A stretch of 33,958 nucleotides of DNA from Actinomycetes bacterium (GTDB lineage Bacteria; Actinomycetota; Thermoleophilia; Solirubrobacterales; Solirubrobacteraceae): the NCBI GenBank assembly GCA_021792455.1, contig JAJYUP010000021.1, positions 1 to 33,958 of the forward strand, given 5' to 3'. The notes beneath the pieces were generated by a model that saw only the letters and a program-made list of their open reading frames with translations, made no database searches and was not told the origin of the DNA. Made by a program: the position numbers and the translations under genes. This document shows positions 1 through 8,211 of the stretch, piece by piece (position 1 is the first letter of the stretch; each line of letters starts with the position of its first letter).

Positions 1-1341
1 TTCGGCTCCTTCATCATGAACCTGACGCGTCAGGACGGCGAACAGCGCTTCGGGCAGGTCTCGATGACGATGCCGCCGGGGATGGAGGGCATGATCTCCC
101 ACGTCACCCCCTGCCCGGAAGTGCAGGCAAACGAAGGGGACTGCCCCGCCTCGAGCCAGATCGGGAATGTGGTGGTGCAGGCGGGCGTCGGCAGCGAGCC
201 GGTGACGTTACCCGAAGTCGGCAGGCCCGAAGACCCCGTGTTCCTGACCGAAAGATACGAAGGCGCGCCGTTTGGGATCTCGATCGTCGTGCACGCGGAA
301 GCCGGGCCGTTCAACCTGGGCACGGTGGTGGTGCGCGGCAAGATCGACGTCAACCCTGCCACCGCCCAGGTCTCGATCGTCACGGATGCGAGTGGGCCCC
401 ATGCGATGCCGACGATCCTGCAGGGCATACCCGTCGACGTGAAGGCGATCCACATCGACATCGACAAGCCGGACTTCATGTTCAACGGCACGAGCTGCGA
501 ACCGATGAGCGTCACCGGGACGATCGGCTCGGCCGAAGGGGCGAGCGCAGCGGTCTCCAGCCGCTACCAGGCGGCGGGGTGCGCGGCCCTGCCCTTCCAC
601 CCGACCTTCGAGGCGATCATCCACGCCCAGCACTCCCGCAGAGACGGGGAGTACCTGCACGTGATCGTCACCTCCGGCGCCGGGCAGGCGAACATCGCCA
701 AGGTGGAAGTGAAGCTGCCGAAGGATCTGCCCTCGCGCCTGGAAACGCTGAAACAGGCCTGCAGCGAAGAACAGTTCGCAAAGGACCCTGCCGGCTGCGA
801 CCCCGGCTCGATCGTCGGCAGTGCGATCGCCCACACCCCCGTGCTGACGGTGCCGCTGAGCGGCCCCGTCTACTTCGTAAGCCACGGCGGCAAGGCCTAT
901 CCGGAACTGGTCGCAGTGCTGCAGGGCGACGGGGTGACCGTCGAGCTCAGAGGCGAAACGTTCATCAACAAGGAGAACATCACCGAATCGAAGTTCAACA
1001 CCGTCCCCGATGTGCCGATCACCCGCTTCGACATGATCCTGCCCGCCGGACCGCACTCTGCGCTCGCGGGGATCGCGAACATGTGCCGCCGGGCCGTCGT
1101 GAGCCGCAGGCGGGTGCGCGTGTACGTGAAGGCGCACAGCGTGCACGGCAGGCTCGTGAAGGGGCACTACGTCTACGAGGTGCGAAAGGTCCGTCGCTTC
1201 GTGAAGGCGCGCCTGCAGATGCCGACGCACATCACCGGCCAGAACGGCGCCCTGGTGCACCAGGACACCGTCGTGAAGGTGACAGGGTGCGGCAGGCTCG
1301 CAAAGCCCGCGGGGCGGCACGGGAAGGGCAGCCGATCCTGA
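1..1341 (+). CDS. Secreted modular Cys/Pro protein, C-terminal part (5' end outside window)
   Basis: The frame is open from base 1, so the first internal Met (base 16) is probably not the true start; the preceding residues FGSFI fit the same domain. What can be seen is a repeated module: a Leu/Met-Pro-x-Gly/Asp segment, a Cys, then a Gly-Asp-Cys-Pro or Gly-Cys-Asp-Pro and Ser-x-Ile-Val/Gly turn. Examples counted from base 16 are MPPGM...GDCPASSQIG (about 19-51) and LPKDL...GCDPGSIVGS (about 231-270); a third LPAG...C begins near 345. The C-terminal 80 residues are very basic (RRRVRVYVK, VRRFVKAR). This resembles large secreted beta-rich proteins that I associate with Solirubrobacterales; the function is unknown. 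The same module recurs in the gene at 5699-6634, suggesting a family linked to the ABC exporter between them. The real-gene call is firm; any role is inference. Confidence 0.8.
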   Translation, partial: FGSFIMNLTRQDGEQRFGQVSMTMPPGMEGMISHVTPCPEVQANEGDCPASSQIGNVVVQAGVGSEPVTLPEVGRPEDPVFLTERYEGAPFGISIVVHAEAGPFNLGTVVVRGKIDVNPATAQVSIVTDASGPHAMPTILQGIPVDVKAIHIDIDKPDFMFNGTSCEPMSVTGTIGSAEGASAAVSSRYQAAGCAALPFHPTFEAIIHAQHSRRDGEYLHVIVTSGAGQANIAKVEVKLPKDLPSRLETLKQACSEEQFAKDPAGCDPGSIVGSAIAHTPVLTVPLSGPVYFVSHGGKAYPELVAVLQGDGVTVELRGETFINKENITESKFNTVPDVPITRFDMILPAGPHSALAGIANMCRRAVVSRRRVRVYVKAHSVHGRLVKGHYVYEVRKVRRFVKARLQMPTHITGQNGALVHQDTVVKVTGCGRLAKPAGRHGKGSRS

Positions 1342-1413
1342 GCGCGGGCAGGGCGGTGAGCTTCGAGGCTTCGGGCGCTGCGCCACCCCCTCTCCTGGCG
1401 GCGTCCGGGGAAG

Positions 1414-1439
1414 AGCCGGCGCGCTGCAGAGCGCGGGCT
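1414..1439 (+). terminator. Imperfect GC hairpin after the first gene
   Basis: About 70 nt past the stop of the secreted-protein gene. Stem AGCC/GGCT (1414-1417 with 1436-1439) and CGCGCT/AGCGCG (1420-1425 with 1430-1435), a GG bulge, loop GCAG, followed by TTT. It could terminate the upstream gene; the short T run makes it a weak intrinsic terminator. Confidence 0.35.
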
Positions 1440-1701
1440 TTGGCAGCAGAAGGGTGCCGCGGCCGACACACCCGCCGGTCGCGGCGCCCAACTGAGGCGT
1501 CGCTGTGGCGGCGCAGTGGCACGCCCGCGCTGATCAGCTGACATCAGATCGGTGAGGCGGCAGGCACTGTCGCAGCTGCGCTGCCGCTGAGGTGTGCGAC
1601 GGCGGACCGGTCTCGGAGTATGCTGGAAGAACCGTGAGGAGGGGTGGGTTCTCAGTGGCGATGTGCTTCTGCGGTGGGACGGGGTGCCGCCGGCTGCGCA
1701 T

Positions 1702-1723
1702 GCGCTCCCGCCGCCGGGAGCGC
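1702..1723 (+). promoter_or_regulatory. Perfect 8-bp hairpin in the exporter 5' region
   Basis: GCGCTCCC (1702-1709), loop GCCGCC, GGGAGCGC (1716-1723). It lies about 90 nt before the ATPase start, probably inside the mRNA leader. No U tract follows, so an attenuator or mRNA-stability element is as likely as a terminator. The structure is seen directly; the function is a guess. Confidence 0.35.
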
Positions 1724-1811
1724 GCGCCGGCCTGTGCGCGGGGTCGATACCTTGGAACCCCCGCTCGTCTGCGAATGGGCCCAGCGGTCCTCGAGCAACG
1801 GGAGCGGCAGG

Positions 1812-2513
1812 GTGCTTCAGCTGCGTGAGCTGACAAAGCACTACCGCTCGCAGGGCGGCGAGACCGTGCGCGCCGTCGACGGCGTGAACCTGACGCTTGC
1901 GCCTGGGCAGATGCTCGCCCTCTACGGGCCGAGCGGCTCTGGCAAGAGCACGCTGCTGCTGATGGTCGCCGCGCTGCTTGCGCCGACCTCCGGCGAGGTG
2001 TTCGTCAACGGCAGGGAGATCACGGCGCTGCGCGAGCGGGAGGCGTGTCGCTACAGGCTGCGGGAGGTCGGCTTCATCGGTCAGAGCCTCGAGCTGCTGC
2101 CAGGGCTGAGCGCGCTCGACAACGCCGCGCTGAAGCTTGCGAAGCAGATGCGCTTTCGGGAGGCGCGCAGGCGCGTGACGCCGCTGCTTCAGCACCTCGG
2201 CCTCGGCGATCGCCTGCAGCAGCGCGCGGAGCTGCTCTCCACCGGCGAGCGCCAGCGGGTGATGATCGCAAGGGCGCTGTCAGTGCAGCCATCTCTGATC
2301 CTCGCCGACGAGCCGACGGGCAGCCTCGACACGCACCGCAGCTCTGAGGTGCTCGCCCTGCTTGCGCAGCTGGCCCACGAGCGGCAGGTCTCGGTGCTGC
2401 TCGCCACCCACGACCCGCAGGCGGCCGCCCACGCCGACGCCGCTCTTGCGCTGCGCGACGGCAGGCTGACCGCCCATGAGCCGGAGCGCCCCTACGCCAC
2501 TGCGAGCGTGTGA
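1812..2513 (+). CDS. ABC transporter ATP-binding subunit (MacB/LolD type)
   Basis: Nucleotide-binding subunit powering the FtsX/MacB-type permease encoded immediately downstream; it acts at the cytoplasmic face of the membrane. The 233-aa product has the full motif set: Walker A GPSGSGKST, a signature LSTGE (Ser-Thr-Gly-Glu in place of Ser-Gly-Gly-Gln), Walker B ILADEPTGSLD and the H-loop LLATHD. The open frame extends upstream to 1644, but that stretch is Arg/Cys-rich and unlike any ABC N-terminus. I chose the GTG at 1812 because GGAG (1801-1804) sits 7 nt before it and the protein then begins LQLRELTKHYRS, the normal first strand. The stop overlaps the permease start, indicating translational coupling. 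The substrate cannot be read from this subunit. Family confidence is high. Confidence 0.9.
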   Translation: MLQLRELTKHYRSQGGETVRAVDGVNLTLAPGQMLALYGPSGSGKSTLLLMVAALLAPTSGEVFVNGREITALREREACRYRLREVGFIGQSLELLPGLSALDNAALKLAKQMRFREARRRVTPLLQHLGLGDRLQQRAELLSTGERQRVMIARALSVQPSLILADEPTGSLDTHRSSEVLALLAQLAHERQVSVLLATHDPQAAAHADAALALRDGRLTAHEPERPYATASV

Positions 2514-5098
2514 TGAGGCCGGGAAACCTGCTGAGCTTCCACCTGCTGCGACTGCGATCACGCGCGGGGCACGAGCTGCTCGCGCTCGTGGGGATCGCCG
2601 CCGGTGTCGCTCTGCTGTTCGCCTCCCAGATCGCCGCAGGCAGCCTCGTGAGCTCCGCGAGCAGCCTGAACGCAGGCATCGTCGGGCGCGCCCAGCTGCA
2701 GCTGATCGCGCGCTCCCCAGAAGGGATGAGCGAAGCGATCATCGCGCGCGTGCGCGCGACGCCCGGCGTGGTTGTCGCGGCGCCGCTGCTGGAAGCTGAC
2801 GCGCGCGCAGGCGGGCCGGACGGCCACGCCTCCGTGGAGCTCGTCGGCGCCGGCCCCGCCCTGAAGCAGCTCGACGGCGCGCTCGTGCGCCGCACGCACC
2901 TCGACCCGTTCGCGGGATTCGGCGCGGTCGTGCTGCCGGCGCCGCTCGCGCAGAGGCTCGGCGTGCGCAGATTCGGTCAGATCCTGCACCTGCAGATCGG
3001 CGGGCGAAGCCAAGAAGCGGCACTCTATGCGCAGCTTCATGCAAAGCAGATAGGCAGGCTCGCCTCGAGCCCGCTCGTGATCGCGCCGATGCGCTTTGCC
3101 CAGGAACTGTCCGGCTTTGGACACGTCGTTACGCGCATCCTCGTGCAGGTCGCCCCTGGGCAGCGGGCCGTCGTCTCGCGGCGGCTTGCCGCCCTGGGCG
3201 GCAGCGCCGCGGATGTTCGCGGCGCGAACTACGAGACCCGCCTGTTCTCGCTGGCTGCGAGCGCGAGCAGCGAGTCGACGACGATGTTCGCCGCGATCAG
3301 CGCGCTCGTCGGCTTCCTGTTCGCCTTCAACGCGGTGCTGCTGACTGTTCCGCAGCGCCGCAGGCTCGTCCAGCAGCTGCGCCGCGAGGGCTTCACCCCC
3401 CGTGCGGTCGCAGCCGTGCTCGGCACCGACGCGCTCGTGCTCGGCGTGCTCTCCTGCGCAGCGGGCCTGCTGCTTGGCGACGAGCTCTCGATCCACCTGC
3501 TGAAAGCGCCCCCAAGCTACCTCTCCTCCGCGTTTGCGATCGGCCCGCAGCGGGTCGTGAGCGTGCAGTCGATCGCCGTGTCGGTCGCCGGCGGCATGGT
3601 CGCCGCCGCTCTCGCGGTCCTGCTCCCTCTGACAGGCGTCTTCTCCTCCGAACGCTTCTCCCGCTCCGTATCGTCCTCCCCCTCGACCTCACGGCGGCAT
3701 CTCGCAGGTCCCGCGGGCGGGCGCCGGCGGAGCGGGCCCCTGACGGGGGTCACCCGGCCGCTCGCCGCGACACGGCTGGTGCCGCTGCTGGGGCTCCTCC
3801 TGCTCGCTTTGACGATCGTGATCGCCGTAGCGGTGCCGCAGCTTGCGCTGCTCGGCATGATCGCCGCTGTCGCGGCGCTCCTTCTTCTGCTGCCGCTGCC
3901 GCTCGCTGCGGCGGCCGATGCCGTTGGCGCCCTTTCGGAGCGCATGGTTGGGATCGTCGCGCCGCTTGCGAGCATCGAGCTGCGCGCGCAGCGCAGCCGC
4001 GCTGTCGCGATCGCGGCAACGGGCGCGGTTGCGGTCTTCGGCGCGGTCTCGATCGAGGGCGCCCGCGGCGATCTGCTGCGAGGCCTGGAGGCGGCGGCGG
4101 CGGAAACGAGCGGGACGAACCGGCTGTGGGCGGCGCCGGCGGGCTCCTACGACCGGCTGATGACCGCCCCCTTCACCCCGAGCGCGCAGGGCAGGCTCGC
4201 GCGGCTCCCCGGCGTCGCCTCCGTCTCCCTCTACAGGGGCGCCCTGCTCGACATCGGAGATCGCAGGGCATGGGTGATCGCGCCGCCGCTGTCCGTCAGG
4301 CCCCTGCTTCCAGCGGGCCAGCTGCTGCAGGGCGATGCGCAACGAGCTGAAGCGCAGCTGCGCTCAGGGACGGGGATCGTGCTCTCCGAGGCGATCGCTG
4401 GCGAAGCGCACGTGAGCGTCGGGCAGACCTTCACGCTGCCCTCGCCAAGGCCGCTGTCTGCGCGCGTGGCGGCGATCAGCACGAACGTCGGCTGGGCCCC
4501 AGGTGCGGTGATGCTGAGCGCGGCGGAGTACGCGCGCGGCTTTGGCGCTCGCAGCGCGAGTGCCTACGCGATCGGTCTGGCGCCGGGGACCTCGGCGAAG
4601 CGAGTCGCGCACGAGGTGAGCGCTGTGCTCGGGCGCGCCTTCACGGTGCAGAGCGGCGCTGAACGGCAGGCGAGCCTGAACGCGGTGAGCGCGGCGGGCC
4701 TTGCACGGCTGGGTCAGATCGCGCTGCTGGTGCTGCTGGCGGCGGTGCTGGCGATGGCCGCGGCGATCGGCGCGATGGTCTGGCAGCGGCGCCCCCTCCT
4801 TGCGAAGCTGCGGCTGGATGGCTTCAGCAGGGGAGAGCTGTGGCGGGCGGTCCTGCTTCAGAGCGTGCTGCTGCTGCTTGCAGGGTGCGCCTCAGGCGCG
4901 CTGCTTGCGCTGGTCGGCCAGCAGCTGCTCGACCACGCGCTGCAGCAGATCGTCGGCTATCCGGTGATCGGCTCGGCCGCGCTGCTTGCCGCGCTTGCGA
5001 GCGTGGGCGCCGTCTGCGCGGCGGCGGCGCTCGTCGTCTGCGTGCCCGGCTGGATCGCGGCGAGGGTGGGGCCAGAGGTGGCGTTGCAGGAATGTTGA
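2513..5098 (+). CDS. FtsX/MacB-type ABC transporter permease, two fused FtsX halves
   Basis: Membrane subunit of the exporter. The 861-aa product has one N-terminal helix (about 22-44), a large extracytoplasmic region (45-258), three helices (259-280, 303-323, 353-376), a basic Ser/Arg linker, further helices at 424-469 and 497-515, a second extracytoplasmic domain, and three C-terminal helices (about 736-852). The helix-loop after TM2 (RRRLVQQLRREGFTPRAV) is echoed in the second half (LLAKLRLDGFSRGELWRAV), the sign of a duplicated FtsX domain. MacB/LolCE-like systems work by mechanotransmission, handling periplasmic or lipid-linked substrates rather than using a conventional channel; that is family knowledge. 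Starts are GTG 2510 or ATG 2513, both overlapping the ATPase stop. No partner membrane-fusion protein is seen. The next gene is 43 nt away. Confidence 0.88.
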   Translation: MRPGNLLSFHLLRLRSRAGHELLALVGIAAGVALLFASQIAAGSLVSSASSLNAGIVGRAQLQLIARSPEGMSEAIIARVRATPGVVVAAPLLEADARAGGPDGHASVELVGAGPALKQLDGALVRRTHLDPFAGFGAVVLPAPLAQRLGVRRFGQILHLQIGGRSQEAALYAQLHAKQIGRLASSPLVIAPMRFAQELSGFGHVVTRILVQVAPGQRAVVSRRLAALGGSAADVRGANYETRLFSLAASASSESTTMFAAISALVGFLFAFNAVLLTVPQRRRLVQQLRREGFTPRAVAAVLGTDALVLGVLSCAAGLLLGDELSIHLLKAPPSYLSSAFAIGPQRVVSVQSIAVSVAGGMVAAALAVLLPLTGVFSSERFSRSVSSSPSTSRRHLAGPAGGRRRSGPLTGVTRPLAATRLVPLLGLLLLALTIVIAVAVPQLALLGMIAAVAALLLLLPLPLAAAADAVGALSERMVGIVAPLASIELRAQRSRAVAIAATGAVAVFGAVSIEGARGDLLRGLEAAAAETSGTNRLWAAPAGSYDRLMTAPFTPSAQGRLARLPGVASVSLYRGALLDIGDRRAWVIAPPLSVRPLLPAGQLLQGDAQRAEAQLRSGTGIVLSEAIAGEAHVSVGQTFTLPSPRPLSARVAAISTNVGWAPGAVMLSAAEYARGFGARSASAYAIGLAPGTSAKRVAHEVSAVLGRAFTVQSGAERQASLNAVSAAGLARLGQIALLVLLAAVLAMAAAIGAMVWQRRPLLAKLRLDGFSRGELWRAVLLQSVLLLLAGCASGALLALVGQQLLDHALQQIVGYPVIGSAALLAALASVGAVCAAAALVVCVPGWIAARVGPEVALQEC

Positions 5099-5141
5099 CG
5101 ATCAACGAGAGAGAGGAATCGACGATGAGGAGGCGGACGGC

Positions 5142-5699
5142 ATGAGCAGAGCTGCAGCAGCAGCAGGAGCGTGCGCGGCCCTGGCGGGGTGTGCGCTTTG
5201 CGGCGCGGCGGGTGTCGCCTGGGCCTCGTCAGGCGGCGGGCACCGCTCAGCCCACGTGGGCGCCCCGCCCCTGAGCGTGCGCCCAGGGGCGAGCAGCGCA
5301 AGCCGCTCAGCCCACGCGAGCGCGGGCAGGTGGATGAACATCAAAGAGGTCGGCCATCTGCACAGGATCGGCAAGGGCGACAGGGGCCTGCAGCTGAACG
5401 AGAAGGGCTACGCGACAGGCACGATAAGCGGCTCGATCTACATCCACCTGCGGGTGACGGCGGTGAACAGGGCGAGCATCCAGGTGAACGTCTATCCACG
5501 TGGCGGGTTCCTCGGCGGCTACGCGGTCGCAGGCTACTACGCGCGCGGGGCGGTCGCCCACTTCTCCGGATCGATGCGGATAAACGGCGGCAGCGGGACC
5601 TACAGGGGCGCAAGCGGCAGCAACCTGCGCTTCAGCGGGACGTTGAACCGCAGCAACGACAACGCGACGGTGACCCTGAGCGGGCGCATCCACACCTGA
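5142..5699 (+). CDS. Small secreted protein in exporter operon
   Basis: A 185-aa exported protein of unknown function. The start is well supported: GAGGAGG (5127-5133) lies 8 nt before ATG 5142. The N-terminus is a hydrophobic Ala-rich signal with either a lipobox-like LAGC (14-17) or a type I site after AWA (26-28); I cannot decide between them. After a Ser/His/Ala linker, a Gly-rich beta domain (about 64-185) ends with GGSGTYRGASGS and FSGTLNR...VTLSGRI, reminiscent of barrel-like secreted domains of the allene-oxide-cyclase kind; that similarity is an impression, not a match. It sits 43 nt after the permease and overlaps the next start (TGATG), so it is probably co-transcribed with the exporter and may be its substrate or partner. 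Confidence 0.8.
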   Translation: MSRAAAAAGACAALAGCALCGAAGVAWASSGGGHRSAHVGAPPLSVRPGASSASRSAHASAGRWMNIKEVGHLHRIGKGDRGLQLNEKGYATGTISGSIYIHLRVTAVNRASIQVNVYPRGGFLGGYAVAGYYARGAVAHFSGSMRINGGSGTYRGASGSNLRFSGTLNRSNDNATVTLSGRIHT

Positions 5700-6634
5700 T
5701 GAGAGGCCGCCTGACGCTCCCTGCACCACCGACGGTGCCGGCGGCGCTGACGCTGCTGGCTGCCCTTGCGCTCACGCTGCCGAGCGTGGGAGGCGGCGCT
5801 GCCGCAGCGGCGGTGGGACGCGCGAGAGACCCTGCTCGCGCGCTGAGCTCTGCCCGTGCGCCTGAAGCTGCTCCTGTGCCCGACCCTGCTCGCGCGCGCC
5901 CTGCGGCATCCGCTTCGACAGCGATCACCGCACGCCTGCACGCGAGCTTCTCGCCAGACCGCCTCGGCGCGCCGACGACGATCGGCTTCGGCTTCACCGT
6001 GCGCACGGCGAACGGACTCGCCCCGCCGCCGCTCACAGGCATGGACCTGCAGATGCCGGCGGGGATGGACTACCTGCACACGACGCTTGGCCTTGCGACA
6101 TGCACGGCGAAGAGGGTGATCGCGAAGGGCGCGAAGGGCTGCCCCATCAACTCGGTGCTCGGCTACGGCAGGGCCTTCGTCGAAGTGCCCTTCGGCAAGG
6201 GGGCAGGCAAAGAGCTGCCTGAAATCGAGGCGTTCATGGGCCCGCCCGTGCATGAACACATGGTCGTGCTCTTCTACGCAAACGGGCAGCAGCCCGTCTA
6301 TGCCCAGATCGCGTTCAGCGGGCAGGTTCTGCCTGACAGCGGCATCTTCGGCTCCCAGCTGGAGACGGTGATTCCCCTCGTGCGCAGCGTGACTGACGGC
6401 CCTGACGTCTCGATCGTGCGCGTGAGCGCGACGCTCGGCCCAAACGGGGTGCTCTACCGCAAGCGCGTGCATGGGCGCATCCGCCGCTTCCATCCCCGCG
6501 GCATCGCTGTGCCGCTGCGCTGCCCGAAGGGCGGCTTCCCATTCGAGGCGAGCTTCACCTTCGAGGACGGCTCGAGCGCGACGGCGAGCACGAGGGTCCC
6601 ATGCCCTGCTCCACTGCGTCGAGCTTTCGGTTGA
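5699..6634 (+). CDS. Secreted Cys/Pro-module protein, last gene of exporter operon
   Basis: A 311-aa secreted protein. ATG 5699 overlaps the preceding stop by one base. The N-terminus has Arg residues followed by a hydrophobic stretch (about 8-40) consistent with a signal peptide, then a Pro/Ala/Arg-rich linker. From about residue 75 there is a beta-rich domain with LQMPAGMDYL, a Cys, GCPINSVLGYGRA and a long tail of alternating strands ending in a Cys-containing segment. This reproduces the Pro-Gly/Cys/Cys-Pro-x-x-Ser module of the gene at 1-1341. The 3' end overlaps the convergent glycosyltransferase by 80 nt, which is unusual. Function unknown; by position it may be handled by the upstream MacB-like exporter. 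Confidence 0.8.
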   Translation: MRGRLTLPAPPTVPAALTLLAALALTLPSVGGGAAAAAVGRARDPARALSSARAPEAAPVPDPARARPAASASTAITARLHASFSPDRLGAPTTIGFGFTVRTANGLAPPPLTGMDLQMPAGMDYLHTTLGLATCTAKRVIAKGAKGCPINSVLGYGRAFVEVPFGKGAGKELPEIEAFMGPPVHEHMVVLFYANGQQPVYAQIAFSGQVLPDSGIFGSQLETVIPLVRSVTDGPDVSIVRVSATLGPNGVLYRKRVHGRIRRFHPRGIAVPLRCPKGGFPFEASFTFEDGSSATASTRVPCPAPLRRAFG

Positions 6635-7550
6635 AGCGTTCCGCGGCCTCCCTGATCCCCTCGCCCGCCTCAGGGTGAAGCGTCGCCCTGACGTGGCGCC
6701 AGTAGCGCGAAGGCGAGCGGTGGGGCAGCACGATCGCTGCGAGCGCCCGCAGCGCATAGACGTAGGCGGTGATCCAGCGGAATGCGAGCGCATGCAGGCG
6801 CGAGTGGTGCTTTTGCATGTAGAGGTCCCTGTTGCGCGCGAACTCGACGATCCGCCGCTGAGGGACGAGATCGGTCGAGAGCTGCTCGTGGTGGATCGCG
6901 ACGGCTCTCGGCACGTGTATGGAGATCCACCCCGCCTCTCTGAGCCTCTTGGCGAAGTCGACCTCGTCGGAGTAGACGAAGAAGTCGGCATCGAGGAAGC
7001 CGACCTGCTCCGCCGCCTCCCTTCTGACGAGCAGCGCTGAGGACTGGCACCAGTCGACCTGCCTGGTCTTCGAGCCCCCGCTCTGCACGACGAGCAGCCT
7101 GTGCAGCACGAGGGCGCCCGCCAACGCGGTGAAGATGGTTGGAAACCGCCAGGCGCATGCTTGACGGCGGCCATCCGGCCTGCACAGCGCTGCCCCCGCC
7201 AGGGCGGCCTGCGGCCGCCCCTCCAACTCCTCATACAGTGCCCTGACAGCGCCCGGCGTCAGCTCCGCGTCCTCGTTGAGCAGCAGCGCATAGCGGCCTT
7301 TCGCGCTGCGAAGCAGCTCTGAGTCGTTGATCGCCTTGCCCCTGCGTCGGGGCAGGGCGATGAGCCGATCGACGGTCGGGTGCGATGAGGCGGCCTGTGC
7401 GGAGCCGTCGTCCGAGGCGTTGTCGAGCACGAGCACCTCAGTGGGGAAGGGCAGGCTCGCCCGCTCCCTGGCGATCGCGGCAAGGCAGCGGAGCAGCAGC
7501 TGCCGCTGGGCGGTGTTGACGACACAGAAGCTGATCTGCACCTCAGTCAT
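6555..7550 (-). CDS. GT2 family glycosyltransferase (rhamnosyltransferase-like)
   Basis: Soluble inverting sugar transferase, probably acting at the cytoplasmic face on an envelope glycan. The 331-aa protein starts directly on the first Rossmann strand (VQISFCVVNTAQR) and shows DNASDDGS (43-50), the metal/nucleotide-binding NEDAEL (92-97), VDWCQSSALLVRREA (165-179) and the acidic DEVDF (195-199) expected to carry the catalytic base. This layout is typical of WcaA/RfbN-like enzymes; the sugar is not determinable. The frame extends upstream to a GTG at 7628, but those 26 residues are low-complexity; I prefer ATG 7550, although neither has a clear ribosome binding site. It is apparently monocistronic and faces the secreted-protein gene with an 80-nt 3' overlap. 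Confidence 0.87.
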   Translation of the reverse strand: MTEVQISFCVVNTAQRQLLLRCLAAIARERASLPFPTEVLVLDNASDDGSAQAASSHPTVDRLIALPRRRGKAINDSELLRSAKGRYALLLNEDAELTPGAVRALYEELEGRPQAALAGAALCRPDGRRQACAWRFPTIFTALAGALVLHRLLVVQSGGSKTRQVDWCQSSALLVRREAAEQVGFLDADFFVYSDEVDFAKRLREAGWISIHVPRAVAIHHEQLSTDLVPQRRIVEFARNRDLYMQKHHSRLHALAFRWITAYVYALRALAAIVLPHRSPSRYWRHVRATLHPEAGEGIREAAERFNRKLDAVEQGMGPSCSPSRSSRPRR

Positions 7551-7689
7551 GGCTGCGGCAGAGGGATCCTCGGGCCTTGCGCGGCTGGGCCGAGCACGAC
7601 GGCCCTTTGTGCCGACAGCGGCGGCCACGGTTCGGGCAAATAGTGGTGAATGTGTTTAGTGCAGGCATCGCGTCCTCCGATCCTGGCAC

Positions 7690-7702
7690 TATCCTCCGAT
7701 CG
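7690..7702 (+). promoter_or_regulatory. -10-like hexamer placed for a leaderless transcript
   Basis: TATCCT (7690-7695) followed by exactly 6 nt and the GTG start at 7702, so transcription would begin on the start codon. No good -35 is visible. Confidence 0.4.
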
Positions 7703-8091
7703 TGTCCGTGATGCGAGCGTTTTCGAGTCTCACTGGAATCGCGCTGCTGGCGTCGCGGATCGCGTGCCTGATCGTGATCGCGTGGTTCGTGCTCTTCGCT
7801 GTGGAAAGGTCGACCGGCGCCTCGAACCACCAGGTCAACGAGGTCGCCTCCGCCGTGAACGACCCGCAGCTCGCGCGCGCCGAAGGTGCGTCTGGCGGCG
7901 GGAGCGGGACAAGCAGGGGCGGCGGCGTGACGTTGACGAAGATCGCAGACGAAGTCACCTCCCCCTTCAACGGCATCGTCTCGAGCTCGAGCAGCGAATG
8001 GGTGATCCACGGCGAGCGCACGCTGTTCGCGCTTCTGGTCTACGGCTTCGGCATGGGGTTCCTCGTGCGCTTCGTGCGCGTGAGAGCGTAG
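7702..8091 (+). CDS. Small two-helix membrane protein, unknown function
   Basis: The 129-aa product has a hydrophobic helix at about 11-33 (GIALLASRIACLIVIAWFVLF), a Ser/Gly-rich extracytoplasmic loop containing GASGGGSGTSRGGG (62-75), an amphipathic stretch and a second helix near 107-125 (TLFALLVYGFGMGFLVRFV). I do not recognise a family. Starts are GTG 7702 or ATG 7711 in the same frame; GTG is favoured because a -10-like TATCCT sits 6 nt before it. It is followed 14 nt after its stop by a strong 9-bp hairpin, so it is likely a single-gene unit. Topology suggests a short hairpin-like inner-membrane protein with an outside loop. The gene call rests on good position, a defined promoter/terminator pair and plausible topology rather than homology. 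Confidence 0.65.
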   Translation: MSVMRAFSSLTGIALLASRIACLIVIAWFVLFAVERSTGASNHQVNEVASAVNDPQLARAEGASGGGSGTSRGGGVTLTKIADEVTSPFNGIVSSSSSEWVIHGERTLFALLVYGFGMGFLVRFVRVRA

Positions 8092-8105
8092 CGAGCAGAA
8101 GGGGT

Positions 8106-8127
8106 CCGCGCAGGGGGGCCTGCGCGG
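8106..8127 (+). terminator. 9-bp perfect GC hairpin, terminator-like
   Basis: CCGCGCAGG (8106-8114), loop GGGG, CCTGCGCGG (8119-8127), beginning 14 nt after the stop of the membrane-protein gene. No U tract follows. GC-rich actinobacteria often have such hairpins at gene ends. Confidence 0.55.
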
Positions 8128-8176
8128 GGGCAGCCCGCTGGAACCGTGTCCTGCCGTGGCGTCACGGTGCGTGGCG

Positions 8177-8211
8177 TTGCTGTCGTCCAAGCTTCCCTTT
8201 AGGCTTTGAGC
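8177..8211 (+). promoter_or_regulatory. Promoter candidate for the hydrolase gene, leaderless
   Basis: -35-like TTGCTG (8177-8182), 17-nt spacer, -10-like TAGGCT (8200-8205), then 6 nt and ATG 8212. The expected start site coincides with the start codon. This is the best-formed of the leaderless-type promoters in the window. Confidence 0.5.

Larger units (their letters stand above)
1342..1811. other. 470-bp intergenic region before the ABC exporter operon
   Basis: No convincing gene. An open frame of about 57 codons (1655-1828) starts downstream of a purine-rich GGAGGGG stretch near 1637 but encodes an Arg/Cys-rich sequence without recognisable features. The region holds the terminator-like hairpin at 1414-1439, adjacent TGATCA and CAGCTG palindromes near 1532-1541, and a perfect hairpin at 1702-1723. 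It presumably carries the promoter of the exporter operon, but I could not pick convincing -35/-10 boxes. Confidence 0.5.

Noticed and set aside
208-1491. Long minus-strand open frame (427 codons) opposite the first gene
   Set aside because: GC-rich shadow frame; His/Arg/Asp-biased composition with no domain, while the plus strand encodes a coherent secreted protein.
1655-1828. Possible small gene (about 57 codons) before the ABC ATPase
   Set aside because: Arg/Cys-rich, no homologous look, and a perfect hairpin lies within it; the purine tract near 1637 is not well spaced.
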